Positions 35,594-45,155 of a stretch of DNA of 64,000 nucleotides are shown here, piece after piece. Made by a program: the position numbers and the translations under genes. The notes beneath the pieces are model-generated. The model saw only the letters and a list, made by a program, of their open reading frames with translations. It was not told the DNA's origin and did no database searches. The stretch spans positions 496,001-560,000 of the forward strand of contig NZ_JAVDVK010000001.1 of the NCBI RefSeq assembly GCF_031456835.1. Direction: 5' to 3'. Origin of the DNA: Leifsonia shinshuensis (GTDB lineage Bacteria; Actinomycetota; Actinomycetes; Actinomycetales; Microbacteriaceae). How positions within the stretch are numbered: the stretch's first letter is position 1; every line of letters begins with the position of its first letter.

Positions 35594-38059
35594 ATGCCCG
35601 GCTGGTATGTGCACATGGAGGTGGCCCACCAGACCGCCGAACGGCTCCGAGCGGGTCAGGTCCCGCCGGGGTGGGGCGTCGACAGCGCCGAGGCCCAGCG
35701 CGTCGGCGAGCTCTGCCACACCTGGCGGAACTACCTGGCCCTCGGGGCGCTCGGCCCCGACCTCTTCTACATGCTCCCGGACTTCGCCGGCACCAAGGGC
35801 GTCGTCATCCGCCAGGTCATCCAGTGGGTGATCGACGTGTGGGACGTGGTCGACGAGGAGTTCGTCGCCAAGTGGGAGAAGTGGATCGATCCGATCTCCA
35901 CGAACAACTCCCAGCTCGCCTCCCAGCTGACGGGCGGGCTGTCCGCTCAGCTCGGGCAGATCGTGGATGAGCTGACGTCGGCCGTCATGACCGCCTTCAA
36001 GGGGCTTCTGGCGACCATGGGCGATTGGTTCGGAGTGCTCACCTCCGGAGCACCGCAGGGATACGGGAACGCCGACTTCTACTGGGCCGACACCTTCCAC
36101 TACCGGCGCACCTACCAGTTCGCCCACGTGCTCTACCGGCAGGCCTCGGACGCACTGGCTGCCGCGACCACCGACGACGAGCGGCACGACGCGGAGGCGC
36201 GCGTGGCCTTCGCGGTGGGGTGGATGACGCACTGCGGCACCGACGTCACCGGCCACGCGTTCACGAACGCGAAGACCGGCGGACCGTACCGGGACCACTG
36301 GCAGCGGCATCACCTGGTCGAGAGCCACATCGACAGCCAGAACTACGACGCGGGCAACAGCGGGCCTCTGTACGGCGAGTTCGGCCTGAGCGCGCTGCAC
36401 TTCCGGGTCGCGTTCGTCCACCGGGGTGACGCTCCCTACGCCGGCCGGGCGGACGGCCCGCGGTTCGACTACTTCACCGGATTCCCCGCCTACGACACCT
36501 CGCAGGGACCGAACGGGGCCGCGCACCGGCGCGCGCATTTCGACCAGGACACCGAGGGTCTGCCCGACCACCTCGTCCAGGCGCTGACGGATGCGATGGC
36601 TCTCGTCCATCCGGACGGCCCGCGCATCCTGAGCCAGGATCCGCCGTATTCGGAGACCGATGCGCAGGGCCATCCGGACGGCCGTCCCAACGCGGACGCC
36701 ATGGCGCAGATGTGGACGATCGTCTACGGATACCTCAAGATCACCTGCAAGGACGGGCTCAGCCCGCAGGCGCCGGAACCTCCGGACGTGTTCACCGACC
36801 ACTCGTTCCCGACGCCTCCGGGCGGCGGCGGCAGCGGGGTGAGCGACTCGAACGGCGCGGATGTGGACGACGACGACTCGTTCACCCTGCTCGACCTGCT
36901 CCTCGCGCTGTTCGCGTGGGCCGTGTACCTGGCGCAGGTCGCCCTGTGGCTCGCGACGATCCTGCCCGGCCTCATCCTCGACCCGCTCACCTTCCCGGCC
37001 CGGGAGGCGCTGTACTACGGACTCGTCGTGCCGCTGTGGAACCTATATCTCCTCGCCCGGCGCGCCCTCGTCATGTCCGGCTTCCTGATGCCGAAACCGG
37101 ACGAGATCGACGGTGGCCTGGTCACGCTGGGCGCCGCGAGCGGATCCTTCAGCATCGCATCGGCCCTCGACGACCCGACCGGGGTCGGCGTGCAGGCCAT
37201 GGTGATCACCGAGCCCTCGGGACGCCTGCATTCCGGCGCCTCGTTCGGGATCGACCGGGGCTACCCGCGCAACATCGTGCGCGACGACCCGGACGACGTC
37301 TCGGACATCGACATCACGTCCGCTCTCGGACTGACCCATCGTCTGCCGTACGCCGGCGATTCCACCGAGTTCAAGCCGAGCGAGTGGGTGGCGCCGTGGC
37401 GCTACCCGCTGGTGAACCAAGCGGGCGACGGCGTTCCCCGGGAGGACGCTGCGACCCATGTCGGTCCGTATCTCGTCATGCAGGACAGCAGGCTGCTGCT
37501 GTCGGCGCTGGCCGGCAGCGACGAGGCGCGTCAACGCCTGTCGGATGCCGGGTCGCCGGGCAAGACCTTCTCCGAGCTCGAAGACCTGCTTCCGCAGGAC
37601 AAGCATCTCGGCGGTCCGATCGACTACAGCACGTATCTCGTCACGATCATGGCAGGGGAGCCCGGCGACGAGTTCCCGCAGAGCGACTTCAACCTCGACA
37701 GCGATCGCGGTTACGCCTGGCACTGCTGGGATTTCGACCGCCACGGGCTGGGCCGGGATGCCGCGCATCCCACCCGCGGGGAGTGGGAGTACGCCACCGA
37801 CACGACCGGCTTCGCGTACACCCAGCCCTGCACGCCGCCGCAGTTCCTGCATCCCGACACCGACGCACCTCCCTTCGTCGCGGGCGATCCGCCGGCCGAG
37901 ACGCGCCTGTACGATCCGACGCGCGATCTCGCCGTGCACTACCTGACGCGTGACGTGGTGCCGCCGCCCGGGCCGCAGACACCGGATGCCTGCCTGCCGT
38001 CGAAGCCGCACGAACCGTTCACCGACCACGAGTGGCGCCGCTGGCTGAGGGAGGGATGA
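35594..38059 (+). CDS. Zinc-dependent phospholipase C-like protein with membrane segment
   Basis: 821 residues; ATG five bases after AAGGGGG. The first ~330 residues resemble the zinc phospholipase C fold: WYVHMEVAH, LGALGPDLFYML (Asp56), His213-x3-Asp217-x3-His221 and His239-x3-Glu243, which match the order of zinc ligands in Bacillus PLC. No signal peptide is present. Residues ~430-510 are strongly hydrophobic (LLDLLLALFAWAVYLAQVAL), enough for two or three membrane passes. The ~310-residue C-terminal part has no family I know. Forms a pair with the next gene, 1 base apart. Activity and target are unknown. Confidence 0.65.
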   Translation: MPGWYVHMEVAHQTAERLRAGQVPPGWGVDSAEAQRVGELCHTWRNYLALGALGPDLFYMLPDFAGTKGVVIRQVIQWVIDVWDVVDEEFVAKWEKWIDPISTNNSQLASQLTGGLSAQLGQIVDELTSAVMTAFKGLLATMGDWFGVLTSGAPQGYGNADFYWADTFHYRRTYQFAHVLYRQASDALAAATTDDERHDAEARVAFAVGWMTHCGTDVTGHAFTNAKTGGPYRDHWQRHHLVESHIDSQNYDAGNSGPLYGEFGLSALHFRVAFVHRGDAPYAGRADGPRFDYFTGFPAYDTSQGPNGAAHRRAHFDQDTEGLPDHLVQALTDAMALVHPDGPRILSQDPPYSETDAQGHPDGRPNADAMAQMWTIVYGYLKITCKDGLSPQAPEPPDVFTDHSFPTPPGGGGSGVSDSNGADVDDDDSFTLLDLLLALFAWAVYLAQVALWLATILPGLILDPLTFPAREALYYGLVVPLWNLYLLARRALVMSGFLMPKPDEIDGGLVTLGAASGSFSIASALDDPTGVGVQAMVITEPSGRLHSGASFGIDRGYPRNIVRDDPDDVSDIDITSALGLTHRLPYAGDSTEFKPSEWVAPWRYPLVNQAGDGVPREDAATHVGPYLVMQDSRLLLSALAGSDEARQRLSDAGSPGKTFSELEDLLPQDKHLGGPIDYSTYLVTIMAGEPGDEFPQSDFNLDSDRGYAWHCWDFDRHGLGRDAAHPTRGEWEYATDTTGFAYTQPCTPPQFLHPDTDAPPFVAGDPPAETRLYDPTRDLAVHYLTRDVVPPPGPQTPDACLPSKPHEPFTDHEWRRWLREG

Positions 38060-38060
38060 C

Positions 38061-39356
38061 ATGGACGACGATCGGCAGCCGAGGCCGCCCGAGCATCCCG
38101 AACTGACGCCGGAAGAATTGGCGGAGCAGGCCGGCACCGTCGAGGACCCGGTCGGCGCGCCGCCGCGGAAGCCGGACTTCCCCGACCCGGACCCGGGCTG
38201 GAAGCCCGATCCCGGCCGCGCCCGGGAGTGGGAGGAGCTGGCCCGGTCCATCTCGAAGGAGCATCGGCCGCGCCGCGAGGACGTCTACCCGTACCTGCTG
38301 ATACGCGCGATGTCGCCGGGGGACCGCGGGCAGCGACCGCTCTGGCCGCCGACGGTGTGCTGGGAGTCGCCGGACATCCTGCTCCTGGACGCCGCCTATC
38401 CCGGCCCCTTCGATCCGTACCGTCTCGAGGCGACCGCTCAGGCCGGGCGCAGCTACCGCGTGTTCGTCCGCGTGTGGAATCTCGGGCTGCTGCCCGCGGT
38501 CGGCGTGCACGTGCGCGTCTGGGTGGTGGAACCCGGGTTCATCGGCGCGGGCAACGCCTCCGACCCCTACTACGAGCAGCACTTCGTCGGCGGCAGGATG
38601 GTCGACAAGCTGGATGACCGCACCCGTCCGGGGTCGGTGGCCGTCGTCGAGCTCGACGCGCCCTGGACCGTGGGCGAGGGCGCCTTCGGGCACTGGTGCA
38701 TGATCGCGAGCGCGACGTGCCCCGCCGACGACTACCAGGGGCCGCTGCTGGTCAACGAGAACCGGCACATCGGGCAGCGGAACCTCGACATCCTGGCGCC
38801 CGACGCGGATCTGCAGCCGCTGCTGATGGGCCTGGGCGGCCTGGTCCCGGATGGCGCGACGCTCGAGGTCACGCACGGGGGAACGGCCGTGCTGCCGCTG
38901 CTTCAGGGGTTCCTCCCACCCGATGATGTGGCAGGGATCGAGGCGCCGGACGTAAAGGAAGTGCGGGCCGGCGTGGACCTCGGCGGCACCGCCCACCTCC
39001 TCACCGCCTTCCGCGAGGACGGCCGGACCACGATCGTGCGGTCGCGGGCTCTGCTGCAGCGGCTGGGGGGCCGGAGCGGGGAGCTGGCCGCGATGCTCGC
39101 CCGGCCGGGCGGCGCCCGTCAGCTGATCGAGAAACTCGGCCCCGACCGTGTCGGGGAGGCGGGTCTGCAGACCGACGCGCCGCTGGAGAAGGCGCTGCCG
39201 GAGGCGTTCACTCGCCTGCTCGATCTCCGCCGCCTCGAGGCGGAATCCGTGGCGCGCGGGCTCGGCGGGCCGGGCGGCGCGTGGCATCTGCTCCGTTTCA
39301 CGCTCACGTCGGAGCGCCGCGAATTCGTCGGCGGCTACTCCGTGGCGCTGCACTGA
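38061..39356 (+). CDS. Unknown protein, partner of phospholipase-like gene
   Basis: 431 residues, no signal peptide or membrane helix. The first ~80 residues are Pro/Asp/Glu-rich. Residues ~95-235 read as a beta sandwich, with AGRSYRVFVRVWNLGLLPAV resembling CARDB/Ig-like strands. Residues ~260-360 mix alpha and beta, and ~365-431 end in the RREFVGGYSVALH strand. I do not recognise the family. Because it follows the phospholipase-like gene at once, a joint role is likely. Confidence 0.6.
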   Translation: MDDDRQPRPPEHPELTPEELAEQAGTVEDPVGAPPRKPDFPDPDPGWKPDPGRAREWEELARSISKEHRPRREDVYPYLLIRAMSPGDRGQRPLWPPTVCWESPDILLLDAAYPGPFDPYRLEATAQAGRSYRVFVRVWNLGLLPAVGVHVRVWVVEPGFIGAGNASDPYYEQHFVGGRMVDKLDDRTRPGSVAVVELDAPWTVGEGAFGHWCMIASATCPADDYQGPLLVNENRHIGQRNLDILAPDADLQPLLMGLGGLVPDGATLEVTHGGTAVLPLLQGFLPPDDVAGIEAPDVKEVRAGVDLGGTAHLLTAFREDGRTTIVRSRALLQRLGGRSGELAAMLARPGGARQLIEKLGPDRVGEAGLQTDAPLEKALPEAFTRLLDLRRLEAESVARGLGGPGGAWHLLRFTLTSERREFVGGYSVALH

Positions 39357-39395
39357 GCACCGCCTCGCGGCGGGAGCAGCCGGGCGGAGGCCGGA

Positions 39396-40457
39396 CTACT
39401 CCAGCGTCTTCTGCCAGTGCCCGGTCAGGGCGTGCGGCCGGAACCCGAACGCCCGGTTGATCGCCAGCATCGGGTCGTTCTCGTCGGCGTTCCAGGTGAG
39501 GATGCGGCGGATGTGCGGAGCACGCCGTCCGAGCTCCTGGATGTTCCGCAATTTGACCGCCGTGCCGAGCCGGTGGCCGCGGTGGGCGCGGGCGACCAGC
39601 GTGTCGTACTGCTCCGCCTTCGTGCCGTCGGCCGGCACTGCCAGCTCCGTGTAGGCGGCGATCTCGCCCGTCTCCTCGTGCACGGCGGCCGTGACCAGCA
39701 GAGGCTCGCCGCGCGCGACCAGGGTGCGCTCCTGCGAGCGGACCCGCTCGCCGTCCCAGTCCTCCGGGTCGACGGCGATGCCGGTCTGCGGGATGTCGGT
39801 CGACATGCGGGCCTTCATCGCCGCGAACCGCTCCAGCAGGTCGTCCGGCGCGGCGCCCCACCACGACACCAGCCGGAAGCCGTTCAGCGTCATGGTCAGG
39901 CCCGCCTCGCGCTCGGGAGGGAGCGGGAGGTGCAGCTCGCTCGACCGCTCGATCTGGCCGAGCGTGTACCCGTGCTTCAGCGCGAACCGCACGTGCGGCG
40001 ACTCGCGCGGGAGGCCGGCGGTCCCGGCGGGCGCCCGGACCAGACGGTCCGCGCCCTCGAGCGTGCGCACCGGGTGCTCCGTGTAGGTCGAGATCACCCG
40101 CCTGCCGCCCTCGGCGGCGAGCTCCTCGCCCTTCTCGAGCAGCGCGGTGCCGATCCCGCGGCCGCGGAGGGCGGGCGCCACGTCGACGAGCAGCGAGACC
40201 GTCTCGGAGTCCTCCTCGAGCGGGAAGATCGCCTCGACCCGGCCGACGATCGCGCCCTCCTCGACGGCCACGTGGACGATGCGCTCGACGTAGTCCTGCT
40301 CGCGGTGCGCCGCGAGCGCTTGCTCGGCCGTCTCTACGAAGTCGTCGTCGCCCCACAGGTCGACAACGATGCCGTTCAGCACGCCCACGAGCTCCTCGAA
40401 GGCGGCCGACTCCCGGGTGCCGAGCGCGTCGGGGATGTGCAGCCGCGTCACACGCAT
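39396..40457 (-). CDS. Tandem GNAT-fold acetyltransferase
   Basis: 353 residues. ATG is chosen because GAGGAGG lies about 8 bases upstream; the open frame extends further but without a start signal. Two GNAT domains: the first has VAPALRGRGIGTALLEKGEE (~95-115, the acetyl-CoA loop), the second VARAHRGHRLGTAVKLRNIQ (~285-305). The second resembles domains of mycothiol synthase-type enzymes only in layout. Substrate unknown. Stands alone between the phospholipase pair and livK. Confidence 0.85.
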   Translation of the reverse strand: MRVTRLHIPDALGTRESAAFEELVGVLNGIVVDLWGDDDFVETAEQALAAHREQDYVERIVHVAVEEGAIVGRVEAIFPLEEDSETVSLLVDVAPALRGRGIGTALLEKGEELAAEGGRRVISTYTEHPVRTLEGADRLVRAPAGTAGLPRESPHVRFALKHGYTLGQIERSSELHLPLPPEREAGLTMTLNGFRLVSWWGAAPDDLLERFAAMKARMSTDIPQTGIAVDPEDWDGERVRSQERTLVARGEPLLVTAAVHEETGEIAAYTELAVPADGTKAEQYDTLVARAHRGHRLGTAVKLRNIQELGRRAPHIRRILTWNADENDPMLAINRAFGFRPHALTGHWQKTLE

Positions 40458-40574
40458 CGGGGACACCTCCTCGCGCCGGTCCGGGCAGGGGATCAGCCTA
40501 TCCGCGCGGCCGTCGCGGTGTGAAGCGCGCGAACAGTTTGGTTTCGATCGTGTAAATCTGCGCGCCGATCGCGG

Positions 40575-40602
40575 TTGCAAAAGGTTGCGAGCACTGTATT
40601 CT
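40575..40602 (+). promoter_or_regulatory. Sigma-70-type promoter of livKHMGF
   Basis: TTGCAA (40575-40580), a 16-base spacer and TATTCT (40597-40602). The transcript would begin near 40609, giving a 65-base leader with a hairpin. Confidence 0.6.
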
Positions 40603-40620
40603 CAGCACACATATTCGTGG

Positions 40621-40648
40621 CACGAACCAGCGAAAACGCAGGTTCGTG
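40621..40648 (+). promoter_or_regulatory. Hairpin in the livK leader
   Basis: CACGAACC and GGTTCGTG pair perfectly, followed inside by an A-A mismatch and GCG/CGC closing an AAAA loop. It is 25 bases before the livK ATG. It may be an operator, an mRNA stabiliser or a protein-binding site; no U-run. Confidence 0.55.
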
Positions 40649-40673
40649 ACGGATTTACGTCGAGAGGCAAGAG

Positions 40674-41897
40674 ATGCTACGGAAGAAAGTCACCATCGGT
40701 GCGGCTGTTGCAGCGTCAGTCGCACTGCTCCTGGCGGGATGTGCGAACCAGCCGTCCACGGGAGGATCCACCAACGGGAACTCGTCCAAGGTCGACATCC
40801 CGGCGATCACGTCGGTCGATGTCCCCAAGGACGCGGTGCTCCCCGCCGGAGACGGGAAGGCCACCTGTCCTGCCGGCCTGACCATCGGCTACGTGGGCGC
40901 GGAGACGGGCCCCAACGCCCAGCTCGGTATCAACATCTACAACGGCATCCAGCTGGCGATCGACCAGCACAACGAGGCCAACAAGGGCTGCCAGGTCGGA
41001 TTCAAGAAGTTCGACACCGAGGGCGACCCGAACAAGGCGACCGGTCCGGTCACGCAGGCGGTCAACGAAGCCGACATCGTCGGTGTCGTCGGCCTCCCGT
41101 TCTCGGGTGAGTCCAAGGCCACCGGCAACATCTTCGAGCAGCAGGGCCTGGTCCACATCACCCCGTCGGCCACCAACCCGGGCCTGACGCAGAACGGCTG
41201 GAAGACCTTCTTCCGCGGTCTCGGCAACGACGCCGTGCAGGGTCCGGCCGCAGCGAAGTTCCTCACGGACAAGCTGGAGGCCAAGAAGGTCTACCTGGTC
41301 CAGGACGACTCCGACTACGGCATCGGCCTCGGCACCCAGACCTCGAAGGCGCTCGGCGACGCGCTCGTCGGCACCGACAAGGTGACCACCGGCCAGAAGG
41401 ACTTCTCCGCGGTGATCTCCAAGATCATCAACGCGAAGCCCGACGCGGTCTACTACGCCGGCTACTACGCCGAGGGTGCTCCGTTCGACCAGCAGCTGGT
41501 CAACAAGGGCTACAAGGGCACCTTCGTGGGCCCGGACGGTGTGAAGGACGACCAGTTCATCAAGCTGGCCGGCGACGCGTCCAGCAACGCGTACTTCACC
41601 TGCCCCTGCATCCCGGGTGAGCTGATCACCGACTTCGAGTCCGCCTACAAGAAGCTCGCGAGCGCCGAGCCGGGCACCTACTCGATCGAGGGCTACGACG
41701 CCGCCACCGTCCTCCTGTCGGGCATCGACAAGGGCAAGACGACCCGCGCCGACCTGCTCTCGTTCGTGAAGGACTACGACGCCGACGGACTGAGCAAGCA
41801 CTACAAGTGGGACTCCACGGGTGAGCTGCAGGCTCCGGCCGTCTACGGCTACAAGGTCGAGAACGGCAAGATCGTGCCGATCGGCACCATCGGCTGA
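40674..41897 (+). CDS. livK: Branched-chain amino acid ABC transporter, substrate-binding lipoprotein
   Basis: 407 residues. Signal peptide with lipobox LLLAGC (Cys23), so it is anchored outside. Type I periplasmic-binding fold with IGYVGAETGPNAQLGINIYN, GVVGLPFSGESKAT, YLVQDDSDYGIGLG and YSIEGYDAATVLL. Binds the amino acid and hands it to LivHM. Leu/Ile/Val is the usual ligand, but the family also carries others. GAGAGG seven bases before the ATG. A strong hairpin after the stop may keep livK mRNA in excess over the permease genes. Confidence 0.93.
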   Translation: MLRKKVTIGAAVAASVALLLAGCANQPSTGGSTNGNSSKVDIPAITSVDVPKDAVLPAGDGKATCPAGLTIGYVGAETGPNAQLGINIYNGIQLAIDQHNEANKGCQVGFKKFDTEGDPNKATGPVTQAVNEADIVGVVGLPFSGESKATGNIFEQQGLVHITPSATNPGLTQNGWKTFFRGLGNDAVQGPAAAKFLTDKLEAKKVYLVQDDSDYGIGLGTQTSKALGDALVGTDKVTTGQKDFSAVISKIINAKPDAVYYAGYYAEGAPFDQQLVNKGYKGTFVGPDGVKDDQFIKLAGDASSNAYFTCPCIPGELITDFESAYKKLASAEPGTYSIEGYDAATVLLSGIDKGKTTRADLLSFVKDYDADGLSKHYKWDSTGELQAPAVYGYKVENGKIVPIGTIG

Positions 41898-41909
41898 GAG
41901 CGACACCCC

Positions 41910-41943
41910 GGGGGTGCCGTGGGCCCCGGCCCGCGGCACCCCC
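41910..41943 (+). terminator. Hairpin between livK and livH, likely partial terminator
   Basis: A 15-pair GC-rich stem with a 4-base loop (41925-41928), followed by GCTATTT. The weak T-run would let part of the transcription continue into livHMGF, raising binding-protein levels, as in many ABC operons. Confidence 0.6.
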
Positions 41944-42010
41944 GCTATTTCGACTACGCTCGCTACCGACCGGATCGACGGCGACCCGGCACTGAACCCT
42001 GGATGCTCGA

Positions 42011-43018
42011 ATGCTCGAAACCCTCCTCCTCCATCCCGCCCTCGACAGCTCCTGGATCAACTTCGACGTCAACGCGCTCGTCCAGAACTTCTGGAGCGCC
42101 ACGTTCGACGGGCTCACCTTCGGCGCTGTCTACGGCCTCATCGCCGTCGGCTACACGCTGGTCTACGGTGTGCTGAACCTGATCAACTTCGCCCACTCCG
42201 AGGTCTTCATCGTCGGCGCCTACGGCGTCGTGATCACCCTCACCTCGCTCGGCTTCGGTCCGAGCGCCCCCAACCTCAGCCCCGCGGCGATCATCGGCGA
42301 CCTGATACTCGCCCTCCTCGTCGGCATGCTCGCCTCGGGCGTCACCGCGTGGGTGCTCGAACGCGTGGCCTACCGGCCGCTGCGAAGGCGGAACGCGCCA
42401 CGCCTGGTGTTCCTCATCACCGCGATCGGCGCGTCGTTCACGATCCAGTACCTGATCTTCCTGATCCGGGGCGCGAACGCGGAGCCGGCGGTGACCATGT
42501 TCATCCCGCAGCCGATCTTCGACGTGTTCGGCACCATCGTGAACAGCCAGCAGCTGATCATCGTCATCGCCTCGGTGGTGCTGATGGTCGCGACCGACTG
42601 GTTCATCCGCCGCACCCGCACCGGTCGCGGCATCCGCGCCGTCGCGCAGGACCCCGACACCGCGACCCTGATGGGCGTGAACAAGGAGCGGATCATCCAG
42701 ATCACGTTCATCACCGGCGGCATCCTCGCCGGTGCGGCCGCACTGTTCTACGTGATGCTGGTGCCCTCCGGCGTCATCTACAACGGCGGCTTCGTACTCG
42801 GCGTCAAGGCCTTCGCCGCAGCGGTCCTCGGCGGCATCGGAAACGTCCGCGGCGCGCTGCTCGGCGGCCTGCTGCTGGGCGTCATCGGCAACTACGGCCA
42901 GATCCTCCTCGGCGACTCGCAGTGGACCGACGTCGTGGCCTTCGTGGTCCTCGTCCTGGTGCTGCTGGTCAAGCCGAGCGGCATCCTCGGCACCTCGCTC
43001 GGAAGGAGCCGCGCATGA
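42011..43018 (+). CDS. livH: Branched-chain amino acid ABC transporter permease
   Basis: 335 residues, about eight membrane helices. Contains LTFGAVYGLIAVGYTLVYGV near the start and GIRAVAQDPDTATLMGVN, the cytoplasmic loop that meets the ATPases. A further motif is GKxxAAAVLGGIGNVRGA-like. Part of livKHMGF; overlaps livM by 4 bases. Confidence 0.95.
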   Translation: MLETLLLHPALDSSWINFDVNALVQNFWSATFDGLTFGAVYGLIAVGYTLVYGVLNLINFAHSEVFIVGAYGVVITLTSLGFGPSAPNLSPAAIIGDLILALLVGMLASGVTAWVLERVAYRPLRRRNAPRLVFLITAIGASFTIQYLIFLIRGANAEPAVTMFIPQPIFDVFGTIVNSQQLIIVIASVVLMVATDWFIRRTRTGRGIRAVAQDPDTATLMGVNKERIIQITFITGGILAGAAALFYVMLVPSGVIYNGGFVLGVKAFAAAVLGGIGNVRGALLGGLLLGVIGNYGQILLGDSQWTDVVAFVVLVLVLLVKPSGILGTSLGRSRA

Positions 43019-44247
43019 GCATGACAGAAGGACCCCGGGTTCTGCCCGACGGTCGTGAGGAGCAGGCGGTCGACGCCTTCGAGGCGGCGCGCGCCAAGCG
43101 CAGCAACGGCCCGTTCGCTCAGCTCCGCGACCGTTGGAACAACCTGCCCCGCCCCGTGCAGTGGGCCTGGCTGCTCATCGTGGTGGCCATCGCCTACGCG
43201 CTCCCGTACCTGAACTTCTTCCCGCTGACCACGGCCCCGGGCAACGACTGGGCGCTGGCCTGCTTCTCGATGGCGGTCTACGCGCTCATCGCGATCGGCC
43301 TGAACGTCGTGGTCGGCTACGCGGGTCTGCTCGACCTCGGGTACGTCGCCTTCTTCGCCGTCGGGTCGTACACCGCGGCGATGCTGACCAGCCCGGACTC
43401 GCCGTTCGTGAAGATCCCGTACCTGTGGACCATCCCGGTCGCCATCGCCGTGACGATGACCTTCGGCATCATCCTGGGCGTCCCGACGCTCCGTCTGCGC
43501 GGCGACTACCTGGCCATCGTGACGCTCGGCTTCGGTGAGATCGTCCGCATCCTCGCGACGATCATCCCGGCGATGAAGGGCCAGGTCGGATTCCAGAACG
43601 TCGGGCACCCGCCGGGGGAGAACGCCGACGGCATCCCGATCTTCTCCAACTCCAACGGCGTGCCGTGGTACTGGCTGACGATCACCGTCATCATCGTGAT
43701 CCTGCTGCTGGTCGGCAACCTGGAGCGCAGCCGAGTCGGGCGCGCCTGGGTGGCCATCCGCGAGGACGAGGACGCCGCGGAGATCATGGGCGTCCCGACC
43801 TTCAAGTACAAGGTGTGGGCGTTCGCCATCGGCGCCGGTGTCGGCGGCCTCTCCGGCGCGCTGTTCGCCGGCCAGGTGGGCTTCGTCAACAACCAGAAGT
43901 TCGACGTGCAGACGTCGATCCTGTTCCTCGCCGCCGTCGTGCTCGGCGGCGCGGGCAACAAGGTCGGCGCGATGCTCGGCGGTGCGATCGTGGCGTACAT
44001 CCCGCTGCGGTTCACCGTCATCGCGGACTACAAGTACCTGATCTTCGGCATCGCGCTCGTGCTGATCATGATCTTCCGCTCGCAGGGCCTGTTCCCGGCG
44101 CGGCAGAAGCTGCTCGCGTACGGGAGGCACGCCTACCGCCGGGTGGCGGAGGCGGCGAAGGGGCGGCCCGGGACGCCGACGGCGGCGACGCCGGTGGTCG
44201 ACCAGGGCTCGCTCGACGGAGACGGCGCGAAGGGAGGCGCACGATGA
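43015..44247 (+). CDS. livM: Branched-chain amino acid ABC transporter permease
   Basis: 410 residues; ATG six bases after GGAAGGAG, overlapping the livH stop. A ~55-residue cytoplasmic N-terminus, then about ten membrane helices. [40 protein letters not shown] and [14 protein letters not shown] are LivM motifs. Ends in a ~35-residue Ala/Gly/Asp-rich tail. Forms the channel with LivH. Confidence 0.95.
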   Translation: MSMTEGPRVLPDGREEQAVDAFEAARAKRSNGPFAQLRDRWNNLPRPVQWAWLLIVVAIAYALPYLNFFPLTTAPGNDWALACFSMAVYALIAIGLNVVVGYAGLLDLGYVAFFAVGSYTAAMLTSPDSPFVKIPYLWTIPVAIAVTMTFGIILGVPTLRLRGDYLAIVTLGFGEIVRILATIIPAMKGQVGFQNVGHPPGENADGIPIFSNSNGVPWYWLTITVIIVILLLVGNLERSRVGRAWVAIREDEDAAEIMGVPTFKYKVWAFAIGAGVGGLSGALFAGQVGFVNNQKFDVQTSILFLAAVVLGGAGNKVGAMLGGAIVAYIPLRFTVIADYKYLIFGIALVLIMIFRSQGLFPARQKLLAYGRHAYRRVAEAAKGRPGTPTAATPVVDQGSLDGDGAKGGAR

Positions 44248-45155
44248 CGGACGCACGCAACACGGTGCCGGAGGGTGAGCCCGCCCTCGGCGTCAACGAG
44301 GAGGAGCTGGAGGCCGCAGGCATCGACCTGGAGGTCGCGGAGGCCGCAGCCCCGGATCGCGAGATCGCGGTCGAGGTGGGCGAGAACATCGTCGAGGTGC
44401 GCAACCTGACGGTCAAGTTCGGCGGTCTGACCGCCCTCGACGACGTCACGTTCGACATCCGCCGCGGCGAGATCCTCGGCCTGATCGGCCCGAACGGCGC
44501 AGGCAAGACGACCTGCTTCAACGCGATGACGGGCGTCTACAAGCCGACCAGCGGCGACGTGCTGCTGGAGGGCCAGACGATCAAGGGCCGCAAGCAGCAC
44601 CAGATCACCCGCCTCGGCCTCTCGCGCACGTTCCAGAACATCCGCCTGTTCGGCGAGATGACGGCGCTGGAGAACGTGGTGGTCGGCCTGGATGCGCGGC
44701 ACCGCACGTCGGTCCCGGGTGCGCTCCTGCGCCTCCCGCGGCACACGCGTGAGGAGAAGTCGTCCATCGAGCGCGGCATGGCGCTGCTCGAGTTCGTCGG
44801 CATCGCGGACCACGCCGGTTCGCTGTCCCGCTCGCTGCCGTACGGCTACCAGCGTCGCCTGGAGATCGCACGCGCGCTCGCCACCGACCCCAAGGTGCTC
44901 TGCCTGGACGAGCCGGCCGCCGGCTTCAACCCGGCCGAGAAGGAGGAGCTCATGGAGCTCATCCGCACCATCCGGGCCGACGGCTACACGGTGCTGCTGA
45001 TCGAACACGACATGAAGCTGGTCATGGGTGTGACCGACCGGATCGTGGTGCTGGAGTTCGGGCGCAAGATCGCCGACGACACCCCCGAAGCCATCCGGAA
45101 CGACCCGCGCGTGATCGCCGCCTACCTCGGGGAGCCCGAAGATGACGTTGCTTGA
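44244..45155 (+). CDS. livG: Branched-chain amino acid ABC transporter ATP-binding protein
   Basis: 303 residues, ATG overlapping the livM stop by 4 bases. The first ~48 residues form an acidic extension (Glu/Asp/Ala) not usual in LivG. ATPase domain: [12 protein letters not shown] (Walker A), [20 protein letters not shown] (signature, with LPYGYQ as in LivG/LivF types), [12 protein letters not shown] (Walker B) and [10 protein letters not shown] (switch His). Powers uptake with LivF. Confidence 0.95.
   Translation: MTDARNTVPEGEPALGVNEEELEAAGIDLEVAEAAAPDREIAVEVGENIVEVRNLTVKFGGLTALDDVTFDIRRGEILGLIGPNGAGKTTCFNAMTGVYKPTSGDVLLEGQTIKGRKQHQITRLGLSRTFQNIRLFGEMTALENVVVGLDARHRTSVPGALLRLPRHTREEKSSIERGMALLEFVGIADHAGSLSRSLPYGYQRRLEIARALATDPKVLCLDEPAAGFNPAEKEELMELIRTIRADGYTVLLIEHDMKLVMGVTDRIVVLEFGRKIADDTPEAIRNDPRVIAAYLGEPEDDVA

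Noticed and set aside
35594..39356. Phospholipase pair as part of a phage-tail-like injection system
   Set aside because: No sheath, tube or baseplate genes in the window.
40458..40580. N-terminal extension of the double-GNAT protein
   Set aside because: A good ribosome binding site precedes the ATG at 40457 and the extra residues lack GNAT features.
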